Below are positions 1 to 6,537 of a DNA stretch of 6,845 nt, piece after piece. The notes below the pieces were generated by a model. The model saw only the letters and a list, made by a program, of their open reading frames with translations. It had not been told where the DNA came from and did not search any database. Source of the DNA: JAGLHV01 sp023143305 [NCBI: Clostridia bacterium] (GTDB lineage: Bacteria; CBDUZB01; JAGLHV01); the NCBI GenBank assembly GCA_030637025.1, contig DAOVVV010000064.1:1-6845 (forward strand), written 5' to 3'. Made by a program: the position numbers and the translations under genes. The stretch's first letter is position 1; the number at the start of each line of letters is the position of its first letter.

Positions 1-636
1 AAAGATGAGGAAATACAAAAAGTTCAAAACGAAATTAACGATAAAAATAAACATATTGAAAATCTCAAAGCCGACCTGAACAAAAAAGAAAAAGAATTAA
101 AACAGGAAAAAGAAAAATCAGACCAGGAAAAACCCAGGCAGGAAGCCCTAATTAAAACCAAAAATGAGGAGATACAAAAAGTTCAAAACGAAATTAACAA
201 TAAAAATAAACATATTGAAAATCTTAAAGCCGACCTGAACAAAAAAGAAAAAGAATTAAAACAGGAAAAAGAAAAATCCGACCAGGAAAAACCCAGGCAG
301 GAAACCTTAATTAAAACCAAAGATGAGGAAATACAAAAGGTTCAAAACGAAATTAACGATAAAAACAAATATATTGAAAATCTTAAAGCCGACCTGAACA
401 AAAAAGAAGAAGAATTAAAACAGGAAAAAGAAAAATCCAACCAGGAAAAACCCAAACAGGAAACCTTAATTAAAACCAAAGATGAGGAAATACAAAAAGT
501 TCAAAACGAAATTGAAGGTAAAGATAAATATATTGACACTCTCAAAGCCGACCTGAACAGAAAAGAAGAAGAATTAATACGGGGAAAAGAAAAATTAGAG
601 ATGGAAAAAAACAAACAGCAAGAATTATTTAAGGAC
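1..636 (+). repeat. Tandem 159-bp coding repeats, four units
   Basis: The units begin at 1, 160, 319 and 478, each 159 bases (53 codons) with no length variation. By direct comparison, units 1 and 2 differ at 7 positions and units 2 and 3 at about 10. Unit 4 follows closely for its first half, then diverges. Each unit reads KDEEIQKVQNEIN-like at its start, ENLKADLNKKE in the middle and QEKP(R/K)QE(A/T)LIKT at its end in copies 1-3. The array may extend further left, out of view. The near-identity at synonymous as well as non-synonymous sites suggests recent duplication or gene conversion. Confidence 0.95.
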
Positions 637-1446
637 AAAGATGAAAAAATACAAAACACTCTAAGAGACCTTACAAATGTTAATAAAACAGTCGAAGAGT
701 TCAAAACTAAAATGAACCAAAAGGAAGAAGAATTTAATCAAATAATTCAGAACAAACATCAGAGATTGCTTTCATTAGAAGAAACCCTGAATAAAGAAAA
801 AGAAAACCTGCAACAAGAAAGAACTAACTATGAAGTTATTATCAAATTAAAAGAAGAAGAATTGTCCGGTTTAGAAGAACTCTTTAAAAATAAAAAATTC
901 AACCAGGAAGGCAATGAATTAGAAGAAATTACTGCTCTAAAGGAAAAAATGAAAATAAAAGAAAATGAATATAAAGAAAAACAATCTCAGCTAAACCAGG
1001 AGAAACAAAACTTAACCCGGAACATAGAAAACCTAAACGAAACCATTGAAAAAGAAAAACAAAGTTATACTGCAATAAAAAGCAAAGAATTTGAAGACAA
1101 AGAAAATACATTTAAAAAAGAAATTGAGGATTTCAAAACTGCTTTAGAAAAAAACAGAACATTAGTAACCGCTTTAGAAGAAGAAAAGAAAACATGGAAA
1201 AAAGAACTCCAAAAAGAACAAGTAGACAGAGAACAAAGACAAGAAGCGCTAAAAACAGCAATTCGCATAATGAAAGATGAAGAAGCACTCAAAGTCAAAT
1301 CCGAAAAAGAACTAGACAATACAAAAAAAATTAAAGAACAATTGGAACATAAGTTAGCTTCCATAGAAACAAACTTAAAAAATGCTCAAAAAGGAAAGAA
1401 TAAAAATTTCTGGGATAAACTTTCTATTCCTGACCTTTTTAAATAA
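1..1446 (+). CDS. Large repetitive coiled-coil protein, 3' part (start outside window)
   Basis: The frame is open from the first base to the TAA at 1444-1446, giving 481 visible residues; the true start lies upstream. The ATG at 601 is an internal Met (visible residue 201) in the middle of the coil, not a credible start. The protein is dominated by Lys, Glu, Gln and Asn with regularly spaced Ile, Leu and Val, and has no Cys in the visible part. Visible residues 1-212 form four 53-residue tandem repeats, about 213-265 look like a decayed fifth unit (starting KDEKIQ), and the rest is irregular coiled coil. The last residues, FWDKLSIPDLFK, leave the charged pattern and could be a docking or capping segment. 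No membrane segment or catalytic motif is visible, and the C-terminus lacks the ATPase half expected of an SMC protein. A structural, filament-forming or scaffold role is inference only. It precedes exbB on the same strand but is separated from it by 152 bases and a promoter. Confidence 0.88.
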   Translation, partial: KDEEIQKVQNEINDKNKHIENLKADLNKKEKELKQEKEKSDQEKPRQEALIKTKNEEIQKVQNEINNKNKHIENLKADLNKKEKELKQEKEKSDQEKPRQETLIKTKDEEIQKVQNEINDKNKYIENLKADLNKKEEELKQEKEKSNQEKPKQETLIKTKDEEIQKVQNEIEGKDKYIDTLKADLNRKEEELIRGKEKLEMEKNKQQELFKDKDEKIQNTLRDLTNVNKTVEEFKTKMNQKEEEFNQIIQNKHQRLLSLEETLNKEKENLQQERTNYEVIIKLKEEELSGLEELFKNKKFNQEGNELEEITALKEKMKIKENEYKEKQSQLNQEKQNLTRNIENLNETIEKEKQSYTAIKSKEFEDKENTFKKEIEDFKTALEKNRTLVTALEEEKKTWKKELQKEQVDREQRQEALKTAIRIMKDEEALKVKSEKELDNTKKIKEQLEHKLASIETNLKNAQKGKNKNFWDKLSIPDLFK

Positions 1447-1525
1447 AACCAATCCAGCCAAAAATATTCTCTAATCTGCTTGCTTTAAAATTCCATCAAT
1501 AAAAATAATAAAAATTTCCTTTATA

Positions 1526-1554
1526 TTGCTTTTCCACATTTTTTTTGATATAAT
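1526..1554 (+). promoter_or_regulatory. Sigma70-type promoter for exbB-exbD-guaA
   Basis: A perfect TATAAT -10 box lies at 1549-1554. Exactly 17 bases upstream is TTGCTT (1526-1531), a partial match to TTGACA that keeps the TTG. Transcription would start near 1561, giving a leader of roughly 38 bases before the exbB ATG at 1599. No riboswitch-sized leader or operator palindrome is visible. The rest of the 1447-1598 gap is A/T-rich, and I see no GC-rich terminator hairpin for the preceding coiled-coil gene. Confidence 0.65.
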
Positions 1555-1587
1555 CTTGTTATTATTCAAAATAATTAGTTTTCCTGC

Positions 1588-1594
1588 AAGGAGG
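1588..1594 (+). promoter_or_regulatory. Strong ribosome binding site of exbB
   Basis: AAGGAGG, near-perfect complementarity to the 3' end of 16S rRNA, ends four bases before the ATG at 1599. It fixes that start over the internal Met codons 22 and 24, which lie inside the first membrane segment. Confidence 0.85.
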
Positions 1595-1598
1595 AAAA

Positions 1599-2234
1599 AT
1601 GAATTTTATCTGGACAGCTGTGCTAAAAAATGAATCAATTAGTTATCTTCTAAAAGGGGGAATGCTTATGTACCCCCTCTTGATATGTTCTATTCTCTCC
1701 ATAGCAATCATTATCAATAGAATTTGGTTTTACCACTATGCTCATATTAACGAAGAACATTTAATGCATCGAATTAAACAGTTTTTAGATCAAAATATGA
1801 TAGAAGAAGCCATAGCTCTGTGTGATTCTACCCAGGGACCTGTTGCTTATATCTTAAAGGCCGGCCTAATCAATCATGCAAAAGGACAGATAGCAATGGA
1901 AAAAGCTTTCGAAGAGGCAGAATTAGAAGCTATTCCTCTTCTGGAAAAATATCTTCCTGTGTTGGGAACTATTGCCAGTATTTCCACTCTTTTAGGTTTT
2001 ACCGGAACGGTACTGGGCATGATTAAAGCTTTTAATTCTATTGCTGCTTCCGGTACTTCTTCTCCTACTATAGTTGCTTCCGGGATTGCAGAAGCGTTAA
2101 TTACTACTGCCACAGGATTATTAATTGCTATTCCCACGGTAGTTTTCTATCATTATTTTTCTAATCAAGTACACTTATTCACCTTAGAAATAGAAAAACG
2201 CTCCAAAAAATTAGTTGGACTTTTAAATAAATAA
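1599..2234 (+). CDS. exbB: MotA/TolQ/ExbB-family proton channel protein
   Basis: This 211-residue inner-membrane protein is the channel subunit of a proton-motive-force-driven motor, working with the ExbD/TolR-type protein encoded next. Three membrane segments are visible: about 20-42, 120-142 and 162-186. The large loop between the first two would be cytoplasmic, as in the family. The second segment has the family core GFTGTVLGMIKAF (133-145) and the third has the GIAEALITTATGLLIAIP block (162-179). By alignment with E. coli ExbB, T137, E165 and T170 match the conserved T148, E176 and T181. The length is typical of short ExbB/TolQ forms without the N-terminal extension. ExbB and TolQ cannot be told apart here, because no TonB, TolA, TolB or Pal gene is visible, so the symbol is family-level. 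It is the first gene of a likely three-gene transcript, with its own promoter and strong ribosome binding site. Confidence 0.93.
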   Translation: MNFIWTAVLKNESISYLLKGGMLMYPLLICSILSIAIIINRIWFYHYAHINEEHLMHRIKQFLDQNMIEEAIALCDSTQGPVAYILKAGLINHAKGQIAMEKAFEEAELEAIPLLEKYLPVLGTIASISTLLGFTGTVLGMIKAFNSIAASGTSSPTIVASGIAEALITTATGLLIAIPTVVFYHYFSNQVHLFTLEIEKRSKKLVGLLNK

Positions 2235-2244
2235 GGGAAAACAA

Positions 2245-2655
2245 ATGAAACGATACAAATACAAATCCAAAGTCAATTTTCAACTGGATCCTGCTCCGAT
2301 GACAGATGTGATTTTTCTCCTGCTAATCTTTTTTATGCTTTCCTCTTCTTTTATAATTAATCAGGGAATCAAAATAAAACTGCCCAAAACAACCGTTTCA
2401 AAAGAGCAATTAGAAAATAAACTGGTCCTTACTATTACGAAAAAAAATAAGCTATTCCTGAACACTAAACAAGTATCCATAAAAAACTTACCGGTTCAAT
2501 TAAAAAACGCTTTAGTTAACCAGAAAGAAAAAATGTTAATTATTAAAGCAGACAAAGATGTTTTACACGGAATAGTTGTAGAAATAATGGATATTGCTAA
2601 AACTAACGGTGTAGAAAAATTAGCTATTGCTACAGAAGCAAAAAAAAATAAATAG
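2245..2655 (+). CDS. exbD: ExbD/TolR-family biopolymer transport protein
   Basis: This 136-residue single-pass inner-membrane partner of the preceding channel has a short cytoplasmic N-terminus, one membrane helix at about 20-40 and a periplasmic domain from about 41 to the end. The helix starts with [15 protein letters not shown]21 is the invariant proton-carrying aspartate of the family (D25 in E. coli ExbD). The periplasmic part ends with a typical ExbD pattern: IIKADKDV, then a helix, then GVEKLAIAT. The ATG lies 10 bases after the exbB stop, with AAGGGA (2233-2238) overlapping that stop as ribosome binding site, so the two are very probably co-translated in fixed ratio. The last codons sit in a run of nine A (2640-2648) and encode a Lys/Asn tail. 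Whether it acts as ExbD or TolR is not decidable from sequence alone. Confidence 0.93.
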   Translation: MKRYKYKSKVNFQLDPAPMTDVIFLLLIFFMLSSSFIINQGIKIKLPKTTVSKEQLENKLVLTITKKNKLFLNTKQVSIKNLPVQLKNALVNQKEKMLIIKADKDVLHGIVVEIMDIAKTNGVEKLAIATEAKKNK

Positions 2656-2666
2656 GATTATACAAA

Positions 2667-4205
2667 ATGGAAAATTCTGTAATTGTTTTAGATTTTGGTT
2701 CACAATATACTCAACTTATTGCCCGCCGTATTCGAGAATGCAAGGTGTATTCCGAAATAGTTCCCTATAACATATCCTGCAGGGAATTATTAAATAAAAA
2801 ACCAAAAGCCATTATTTTTTCCGGAGGACCGGCCAGCCTGAGCAAAGAAAATGTTCCTCTTTGCGACAAAAAAATTATCCAATCGGGTATCCCTATTTTA
2901 GGCATTTGTTATGGCATGCAATTAATTACACTTTTTTTGCGGGGAAGGGTATCCCCTTCTTCTTTATGTGAATATGGCAAAACATCCCTGCACATAAATA
3001 AAAAAGACGGACTTTTTGCTAATCTTAACTCAAATATAACCGTCTGGATGAGTCATACTGATAAAGTTTATAAATTACCGTCCGGATTTGAATCTATTGC
3101 CTCTACACAAAATTCTTCTATAGCTGCTTTTAGAAATAAAGAAAAAAAACTATATGGAGTACAATTTCATCCTGAAGTGGTCCATACGCCTAAAGGTAAA
3201 AAAATTATCGAGAATTTCTTATATAAAATAGCCCACTGCCAAAAAAACTGGACAATGAAATCACTGGTTAAACATTCGATTAGCAGTATTAGAAAACAAG
3301 TCGCAGATAAAAAAGTAATTTGTGCCTTAAGCGGAGGGGTTGATTCGTCTGTACTTGCAATTCTCCTGCATGAAGCAATTGGCCGTCAGCTGCATTGTGT
3401 TTTTGTAAATAATGGATTACTGCGCAAAGACGAAGGAGAAAAAGTAGTTAAGACTTTCAAACACCATTACAATATCAATCTAAAATATGTTCGTGCAGAA
3501 AAGCGATTTTTAAAAAAATTAAAGGGAATTATTGATCCGGAAAAGAAAAGAAAAATAATCGGACATGAATTCATTCAAATTTTTCAGGAAGAAGCAAAAA
3601 AAATAGGACCGGTTAACTTTTTAGCTCAGGGAACTCTTTATCCCGATGTAATCGAAAGCATTTCTGCACACTCCGGGCCCTCTGCCACCATTAAAAGCCA
3701 TCACAATGTCGGAGGATTACCTAAAAAAATGCACTTAACACTTATTGAGCCTTTCAGGAATTTATTTAAAGACGAGGTAAGAAAAATAGGATTAACTTTA
3801 AAACTGCCACAAGAAATTATCTGGAGACATCCTTTCCCCGGGCCGGGACTGGCCATTAGAATTGTTGGGAATGTTTCTGCGGAAAGAATTAAAATCCTTC
3901 AAGCGGCAGATGCAATTGTTATAGAAGAAATAAAAAAAGCCGGCCTTTACCGAAAAATATGGCAAGCTTTTGCCGTACTGCTTCCAATTAAAAGCGTAGG
4001 AGTAATGGGAGACGCTCGTACTTATGAAAATGTAATTGCCTTACGGGCAGTTACCAGTTGTGACGGGATGACTGCTGATTGGGCTAAATTACCCGATAGT
4101 TTATTAGGGGAAATTTCTAACAAAATCATAAATCAGGTAAAAGGTGTAAACAGGATAGTTTATGACATTAGTTCAAAACCGCCCAGCACCATAGAATGGG
4201 AATAA
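2667..4205 (+). CDS. guaA: GMP synthase (glutamine-hydrolysing)
   Basis: This complete 512-residue cytoplasmic enzyme of de novo purine synthesis converts XMP, ATP and glutamine to GMP. The N-terminal class I glutamine amidotransferase domain (about 5-190) shows the nucleophile in GICYGMQ (C81) and the other triad members in QFHPEV (H168, E170). The ATP-pyrophosphatase domain follows with its P-loop SGGVDSS at 222-228. Further family signatures are [11 protein letters not shown] (321-331), [11 protein letters not shown] (388-398) and the C-terminal [14 protein letters not shown]. Length and end match the family (E. coli 525), and no key residue is missing. The ATG is 11 bases after the exbD stop; TAGGA overlapping that stop is the likely ribosome binding site. 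No purine riboswitch or separate promoter fits in that gap, so guaA is probably transcribed with exbBD. The amidotransferase segment [18 protein letters not shown] departs from the usual KREYGRAE wording but keeps EYG. Confidence 0.98.
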   Translation: MENSVIVLDFGSQYTQLIARRIRECKVYSEIVPYNISCRELLNKKPKAIIFSGGPASLSKENVPLCDKKIIQSGIPILGICYGMQLITLFLRGRVSPSSLCEYGKTSLHINKKDGLFANLNSNITVWMSHTDKVYKLPSGFESIASTQNSSIAAFRNKEKKLYGVQFHPEVVHTPKGKKIIENFLYKIAHCQKNWTMKSLVKHSISSIRKQVADKKVICALSGGVDSSVLAILLHEAIGRQLHCVFVNNGLLRKDEGEKVVKTFKHHYNINLKYVRAEKRFLKKLKGIIDPEKKRKIIGHEFIQIFQEEAKKIGPVNFLAQGTLYPDVIESISAHSGPSATIKSHHNVGGLPKKMHLTLIEPFRNLFKDEVRKIGLTLKLPQEIIWRHPFPGPGLAIRIVGNVSAERIKILQAADAIVIEEIKKAGLYRKIWQAFAVLLPIKSVGVMGDARTYENVIALRAVTSCDGMTADWAKLPDSLLGEISNKIINQVKGVNRIVYDISSKPPSTIEWE

Positions 4206-4242
4206 ATTTATTTTACTTTCGTTTTAAATTATAAACTAAAAT
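4206..4242. terminator. Possible AT-rich bidirectional terminator between guaA and tsaD
   Basis: The two genes converge with only 23 bases between stop codons. No GC-rich hairpin is present. What can be seen is an imperfect inverted repeat, ATTTTA (4210-4215) with TAAAAT (4237-4242) and inside it GTTT (4221-4224) with AAAC (4233-4236), with a one-sided bulge. T-rich DNA lies on both strands. A separate perfect 12-base palindrome, AATAAATTTATT, covers the guaA stop (4201-4212). The predicted stems are weak, so the terminator role is a guess. Confidence 0.25.
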
Positions 4243-5263
4243 TTTCCTCTATTTTCAAATTAGGCTCAACATTCAAATCTAATTGTTGTAAAGAAAAACA
4301 CCTGTTTTTTACGTCTTTAAAATATTTTTTCATCTTGTAATATCCTAAACAAGCAATCATTGCTGCATTATCTGTACACAAACAGAGTGCAGGAAAATAA
4401 ACTTTAATTCTATTTTTTTTTGCCTGGATTTTTAAATATTTTCTCAAGGCAGAGTTAGCAGACACCCCTCCCCCTAAAACAATTTTCCCTACTTTCATTT
4501 CTTTAGCAGCGTTTATTGCTTTTGCTGTTAAAACCTCTATCACCGACTGTTGAAACCCGGCTACTATATCAGCTGCAGAATTATTTTCTTTCCTCGAAAC
4601 AACATAATTTACCACCGCTGTTTTAAGCCCGCTAAAACTAAAATCAAAACTCTTACCTAAAAAAGGGCGGGGAAACCTTATTTTCTTAGCATCGCCTTCC
4701 CGGGACAAGCGATCAATTACCGGCCCACCCGGATAACCAAGATTTAAAAACTTAGCTACCTTATCAAACGCCTCCCCCACAGCATCATCCCGGGTCCTTC
4801 CTAAAATTTTATATTGATCAAAATCATGAAAATAAATTAAATCGGTATGTCCTCCGGAAATAACCAGAGAAACAAAAGGAGGCTTTAACGAAGAAAATTC
4901 CAAAAAATTAGCATATATATGTGCCTCTAAATGATTAACGCCTACCAACGGCAAATCATGCACATAAGCAAGAGACTTAGCAGTCATCATCCCAATCAGC
5001 AAAGCACCAATCAATCCCGGACCGCGAGTCACAGCTATACAATCTAAAGCATTAAGTTTTATTCCTGCCTCTTTTAATGCTTTTTCTACAACAAAATTTA
5101 TAATCTCTAAATGTCTGCGGGAAGCAAGTTCAGGAACTACTCCTCCATATTTTTTGTGAATAACATCCTGAGAGGAAACAATATTAGAAAGAATTTTAGT
5201 CCCGTCCTCAACTACTGCTACTGATGTATCATCACAAGACGTATCTATTCCTAATACAAGCAT
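4229..5263 (-). CDS. tsaD: tRNA N6-adenosine threonylcarbamoyltransferase (TsaD)
   Basis: This complete 344-residue cytoplasmic enzyme of the Kae1/TsaD/Qri7 family transfers the threonylcarbamoyl group from threonylcarbamoyl-AMP to A37 of ANN-decoding tRNAs, giving t6A. In bacteria it works with TsaB and TsaE, and TsaC/TsaC2 makes the substrate; none of these is in the window. Visible signatures are the N-terminal ASKHA phosphate motif LGIDTSCDDT (4-13), PELASRRH (44-51), the metal-binding NHLEAH (H111, H115), SGGHTDL (136-142), GGGVSAN (264-270) and CTDNAAMIA with the third metal ligand D298. Nothing conserved appears to be missing. The start is the only sensible ATG, directly before the family's usual first residues, with a modest AGGG about eight bases upstream. 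It follows the deacetylase gene on the same strand after a 167-base gap, so it may have its own promoter. Confidence 0.98.
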   Translation of the reverse strand: MLVLGIDTSCDDTSVAVVEDGTKILSNIVSSQDVIHKKYGGVVPELASRRHLEIINFVVEKALKEAGIKLNALDCIAVTRGPGLIGALLIGMMTAKSLAYVHDLPLVGVNHLEAHIYANFLEFSSLKPPFVSLVISGGHTDLIYFHDFDQYKILGRTRDDAVGEAFDKVAKFLNLGYPGGPVIDRLSREGDAKKIRFPRPFLGKSFDFSFSGLKTAVVNYVVSRKENNSAADIVAGFQQSVIEVLTAKAINAAKEMKVGKIVLGGGVSANSALRKYLKIQAKKNRIKVYFPALCLCTDNAAMIACLGYYKMKKYFKDVKNRCFSLQQLDLNVEPNLKIEENFSL

Positions 5264-5295
5264 AGTATATCCCTACAATTTAAAAAAATTTTAAT

Positions 5296-5301
5296 TTTAT
5301 A
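5296..5301 (-). promoter_or_regulatory. Candidate -10 box for tsaD
   Basis: On the minus strand TATAAA lies in the context GGGTATAAAAT, about 32 bases before the tsaD ATG. No good -35 element is found 16-18 bases upstream, so this is a weak candidate. Read-through from the deacetylase gene is an alternative. Confidence 0.3.
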
Positions 5302-5337
5302 CCCAGACACTGATCCATCTAAGTGCAGCAATTCACA

Positions 5338-5358
5338 ATTTACGGTTCTTTCGTAAAT
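5338..5358. other. Hairpin in the tsaD upstream gap
   Basis: ATTTACG (5338-5344) and CGTAAAT (5352-5358) form a perfect 7-bp stem with a 7-base loop. No T-run follows on either strand, so it is not a normal intrinsic terminator. It could be an operator, an RNA structure in the tsaD leader, or part of a decayed mobile element. Confidence 0.5.
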
Positions 5359-5387
5359 AATATAGGAAAAAAGGGGAAATGTGTTTT

Positions 5388-5407
5388 GGACGATTTACCA
5401 ATGGTCC
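5388..5407. other. Second hairpin in the tsaD upstream gap
   Basis: GGAC (5388-5391) pairs with GTCC (5404-5407) and ATT (5393-5395) with AAT (5400-5402). One G-G mismatch separates the two short stems, and the loop is TACC. It lies 24 bases past the deacetylase stop on the minus strand, but no U-tract follows directly, so termination is doubtful. Confidence 0.45.
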
Positions 5408-5430
5408 TAATTTCTTAAATTTTTATTAAG

Positions 5431-6537
5431 TTAGTCCACTAATTCTGAAACAAATACAAATTCTACGCCTTTTTCTTTTAAGATATTAATTTCTTCTGCT
5501 AAAACAATGGGGGTTGCCTTCCGTTGAACATGACCGATAGCAACCACATTTCCTTCTTTCAAAACTTTTCTATAAGCTAACTTTAATTGTTTTCGTACAT
5601 AATTAATATCATCTTTATTATCTAAAAAAACTTTATTTTTTGCAAATTTCAAACCTAAATCCTTACTAATTCTGTCTGCAAAAGAACTGGTTGTATTAGA
5701 ATCAAGAAAAAATAAACCCTTTTCTTTTACACAAGCAAGCAGTACCTTTAACTTTTCTCCATTCTCCATAAATCTTGACCCCATATGATTATTTACACCA
5801 ACAGCATCAGGAACACTTTCTAAATTAGAAAAAAAGATTTCTTTTATTTTACCGGCAGACATAGAAGTAAAAATAGCCCATGGCCCCGGATTTATTTTGG
5901 GGTAAGCTTTTGGCTCAAGGGGAAGATGGAGAAGAACCTCTTTCCCCGCTTTTGCTATTTTCCCGGATAAAATAGTAGAATATTTTTCCCGGGGTAAAAT
6001 GCAAAAAGTTATAGGAATATCAAGCTTTAAGAATTTATCAACAAACCTTTCATTGTACCCAACATCATCAATAACTAAAGCAATCCTATATTTCTTTTCT
6101 TTTATTCTCTTTCTCCACAAAATTAAATTTTGTAAAATCGTAGAATCCTTACCACAGATTATTTTTAACTTCTCTCCGGTTTCTGCTAAATCTACCTCGT
6201 GGATGTCTCCCCCTATTTCTTCCACTGCGGCAATAATCCGTTCTTTACAAACAGACAAGGAACAACCATCGGGAATCTTAATTTCTTTTGTTATTTCCAA
6301 CCAACACATAGTTTCATTTTTTTTCTGCTGATGATATTTTTTCAATAAATCTTCATTACTAAACCCTAAAGAAATCAATTCTTCATCTATACGTTTATCC
6401 AGTTTTTGAGAAAAAAAGGTATAATCCACAAAATCCACGGGCATTTTTTTCTTTATTAATTTATGCCAATACCATCCGCCTAAGATTATTAAAATAATAA
6501 ATAGAAACTTAATTATTGATTTACTTTTTTTTCTCAT
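5431..6537 (-). CDS. Divergent polysaccharide deacetylase, YibQ family (Polysacc_deac_2)
   Basis: The 368-residue protein has a basic N-terminus and one hydrophobic segment (about 8-24) that would anchor it in the inner membrane with the rest in the periplasm. Residues 30-145 are a linker or small domain that I do not recognise. The catalytic-type domain spans about 150-368 and carries the family blocks in order: LVIDDVGY (154-161), ILPRE (180-184), LLHLPLEP (202-209), GVNNHMGSRF (247-256), FFLDSNTT (276-283), VFLDN (303-307) and AIGH (333-336). The paired Asp of IDD and the His residues of HLP and NNH are the expected metal or active-site positions by analogy with NodB-fold deacetylases. The true substrate of this family is not settled; peptidoglycan or another envelope glycan is inferred. 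The ATG overlaps the end of the S41 protease gene by 17 bases; such pairs, often with envC, recur in diderm bacteria, which supports a shared role in wall remodelling. A ribosome binding site (AAAGGAG) lies 13 bases upstream. Confidence 0.92.
   Translation of the reverse strand: MRKKSKSIIKFLFIILIILGGWYWHKLIKKKMPVDFVDYTFFSQKLDKRIDEELISLGFSNEDLLKKYHQQKKNETMCWLEITKEIKIPDGCSLSVCKERIIAAVEEIGGDIHEVDLAETGEKLKIICGKDSTILQNLILWRKRIKEKKYRIALVIDDVGYNERFVDKFLKLDIPITFCILPREKYSTILSGKIAKAGKEVLLHLPLEPKAYPKINPGPWAIFTSMSAGKIKEIFFSNLESVPDAVGVNNHMGSRFMENGEKLKVLLACVKEKGLFFLDSNTTSSFADRISKDLGLKFAKNKVFLDNKDDINYVRKQLKLAYRKVLKEGNVVAIGHVQRKATPIVLAEEINILKEKGVEFVFVSELVD

Noticed and set aside
601-603. ATG as the start of the coiled-coil gene
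   Set aside because: The same frame is open and repetitive all the way to base 1, so the Met is internal.
1-636. CRISPR-like or other non-coding direct repeat array
   Set aside because: The 159-bp units are contiguous without spacers, keep one reading frame and encode a coherent coiled-coil repeat.
501-1364. Several minus-strand open frames opposite the coiled-coil gene, rich in Ser, Phe and Leu
   Set aside because: They are the antisense image of Lys/Glu-rich codons (AAA, GAA read as TTT, TTC). They have no recognisable family signature, and the plus frame is plainly the real one.
1447-1525. Intrinsic terminator for the coiled-coil gene
   Set aside because: The sequence is A/T-rich, but I find no stem of useful length followed by a T-run.
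1874-2137. Minus-strand open frame of 87 codons inside exbB
   Set aside because: It lies wholly opposite conserved ExbB membrane segments and shows no family signature.
5309-5326. ACTGATCCATCTAAGTG resembles a piece of 23S rRNA (ACTGAAACATCTAAGTA)
   Set aside because: The match is under 20 bases and the flanking sequence does not continue like 23S rRNA. Chance resemblance is more likely than an rRNA fragment.
5999-6331. Plus-strand open frame of 110 codons inside the deacetylase gene
   Set aside because: It is antisense to the conserved catalytic start (LVIDDVGY) and upstream region, with no convincing family match.
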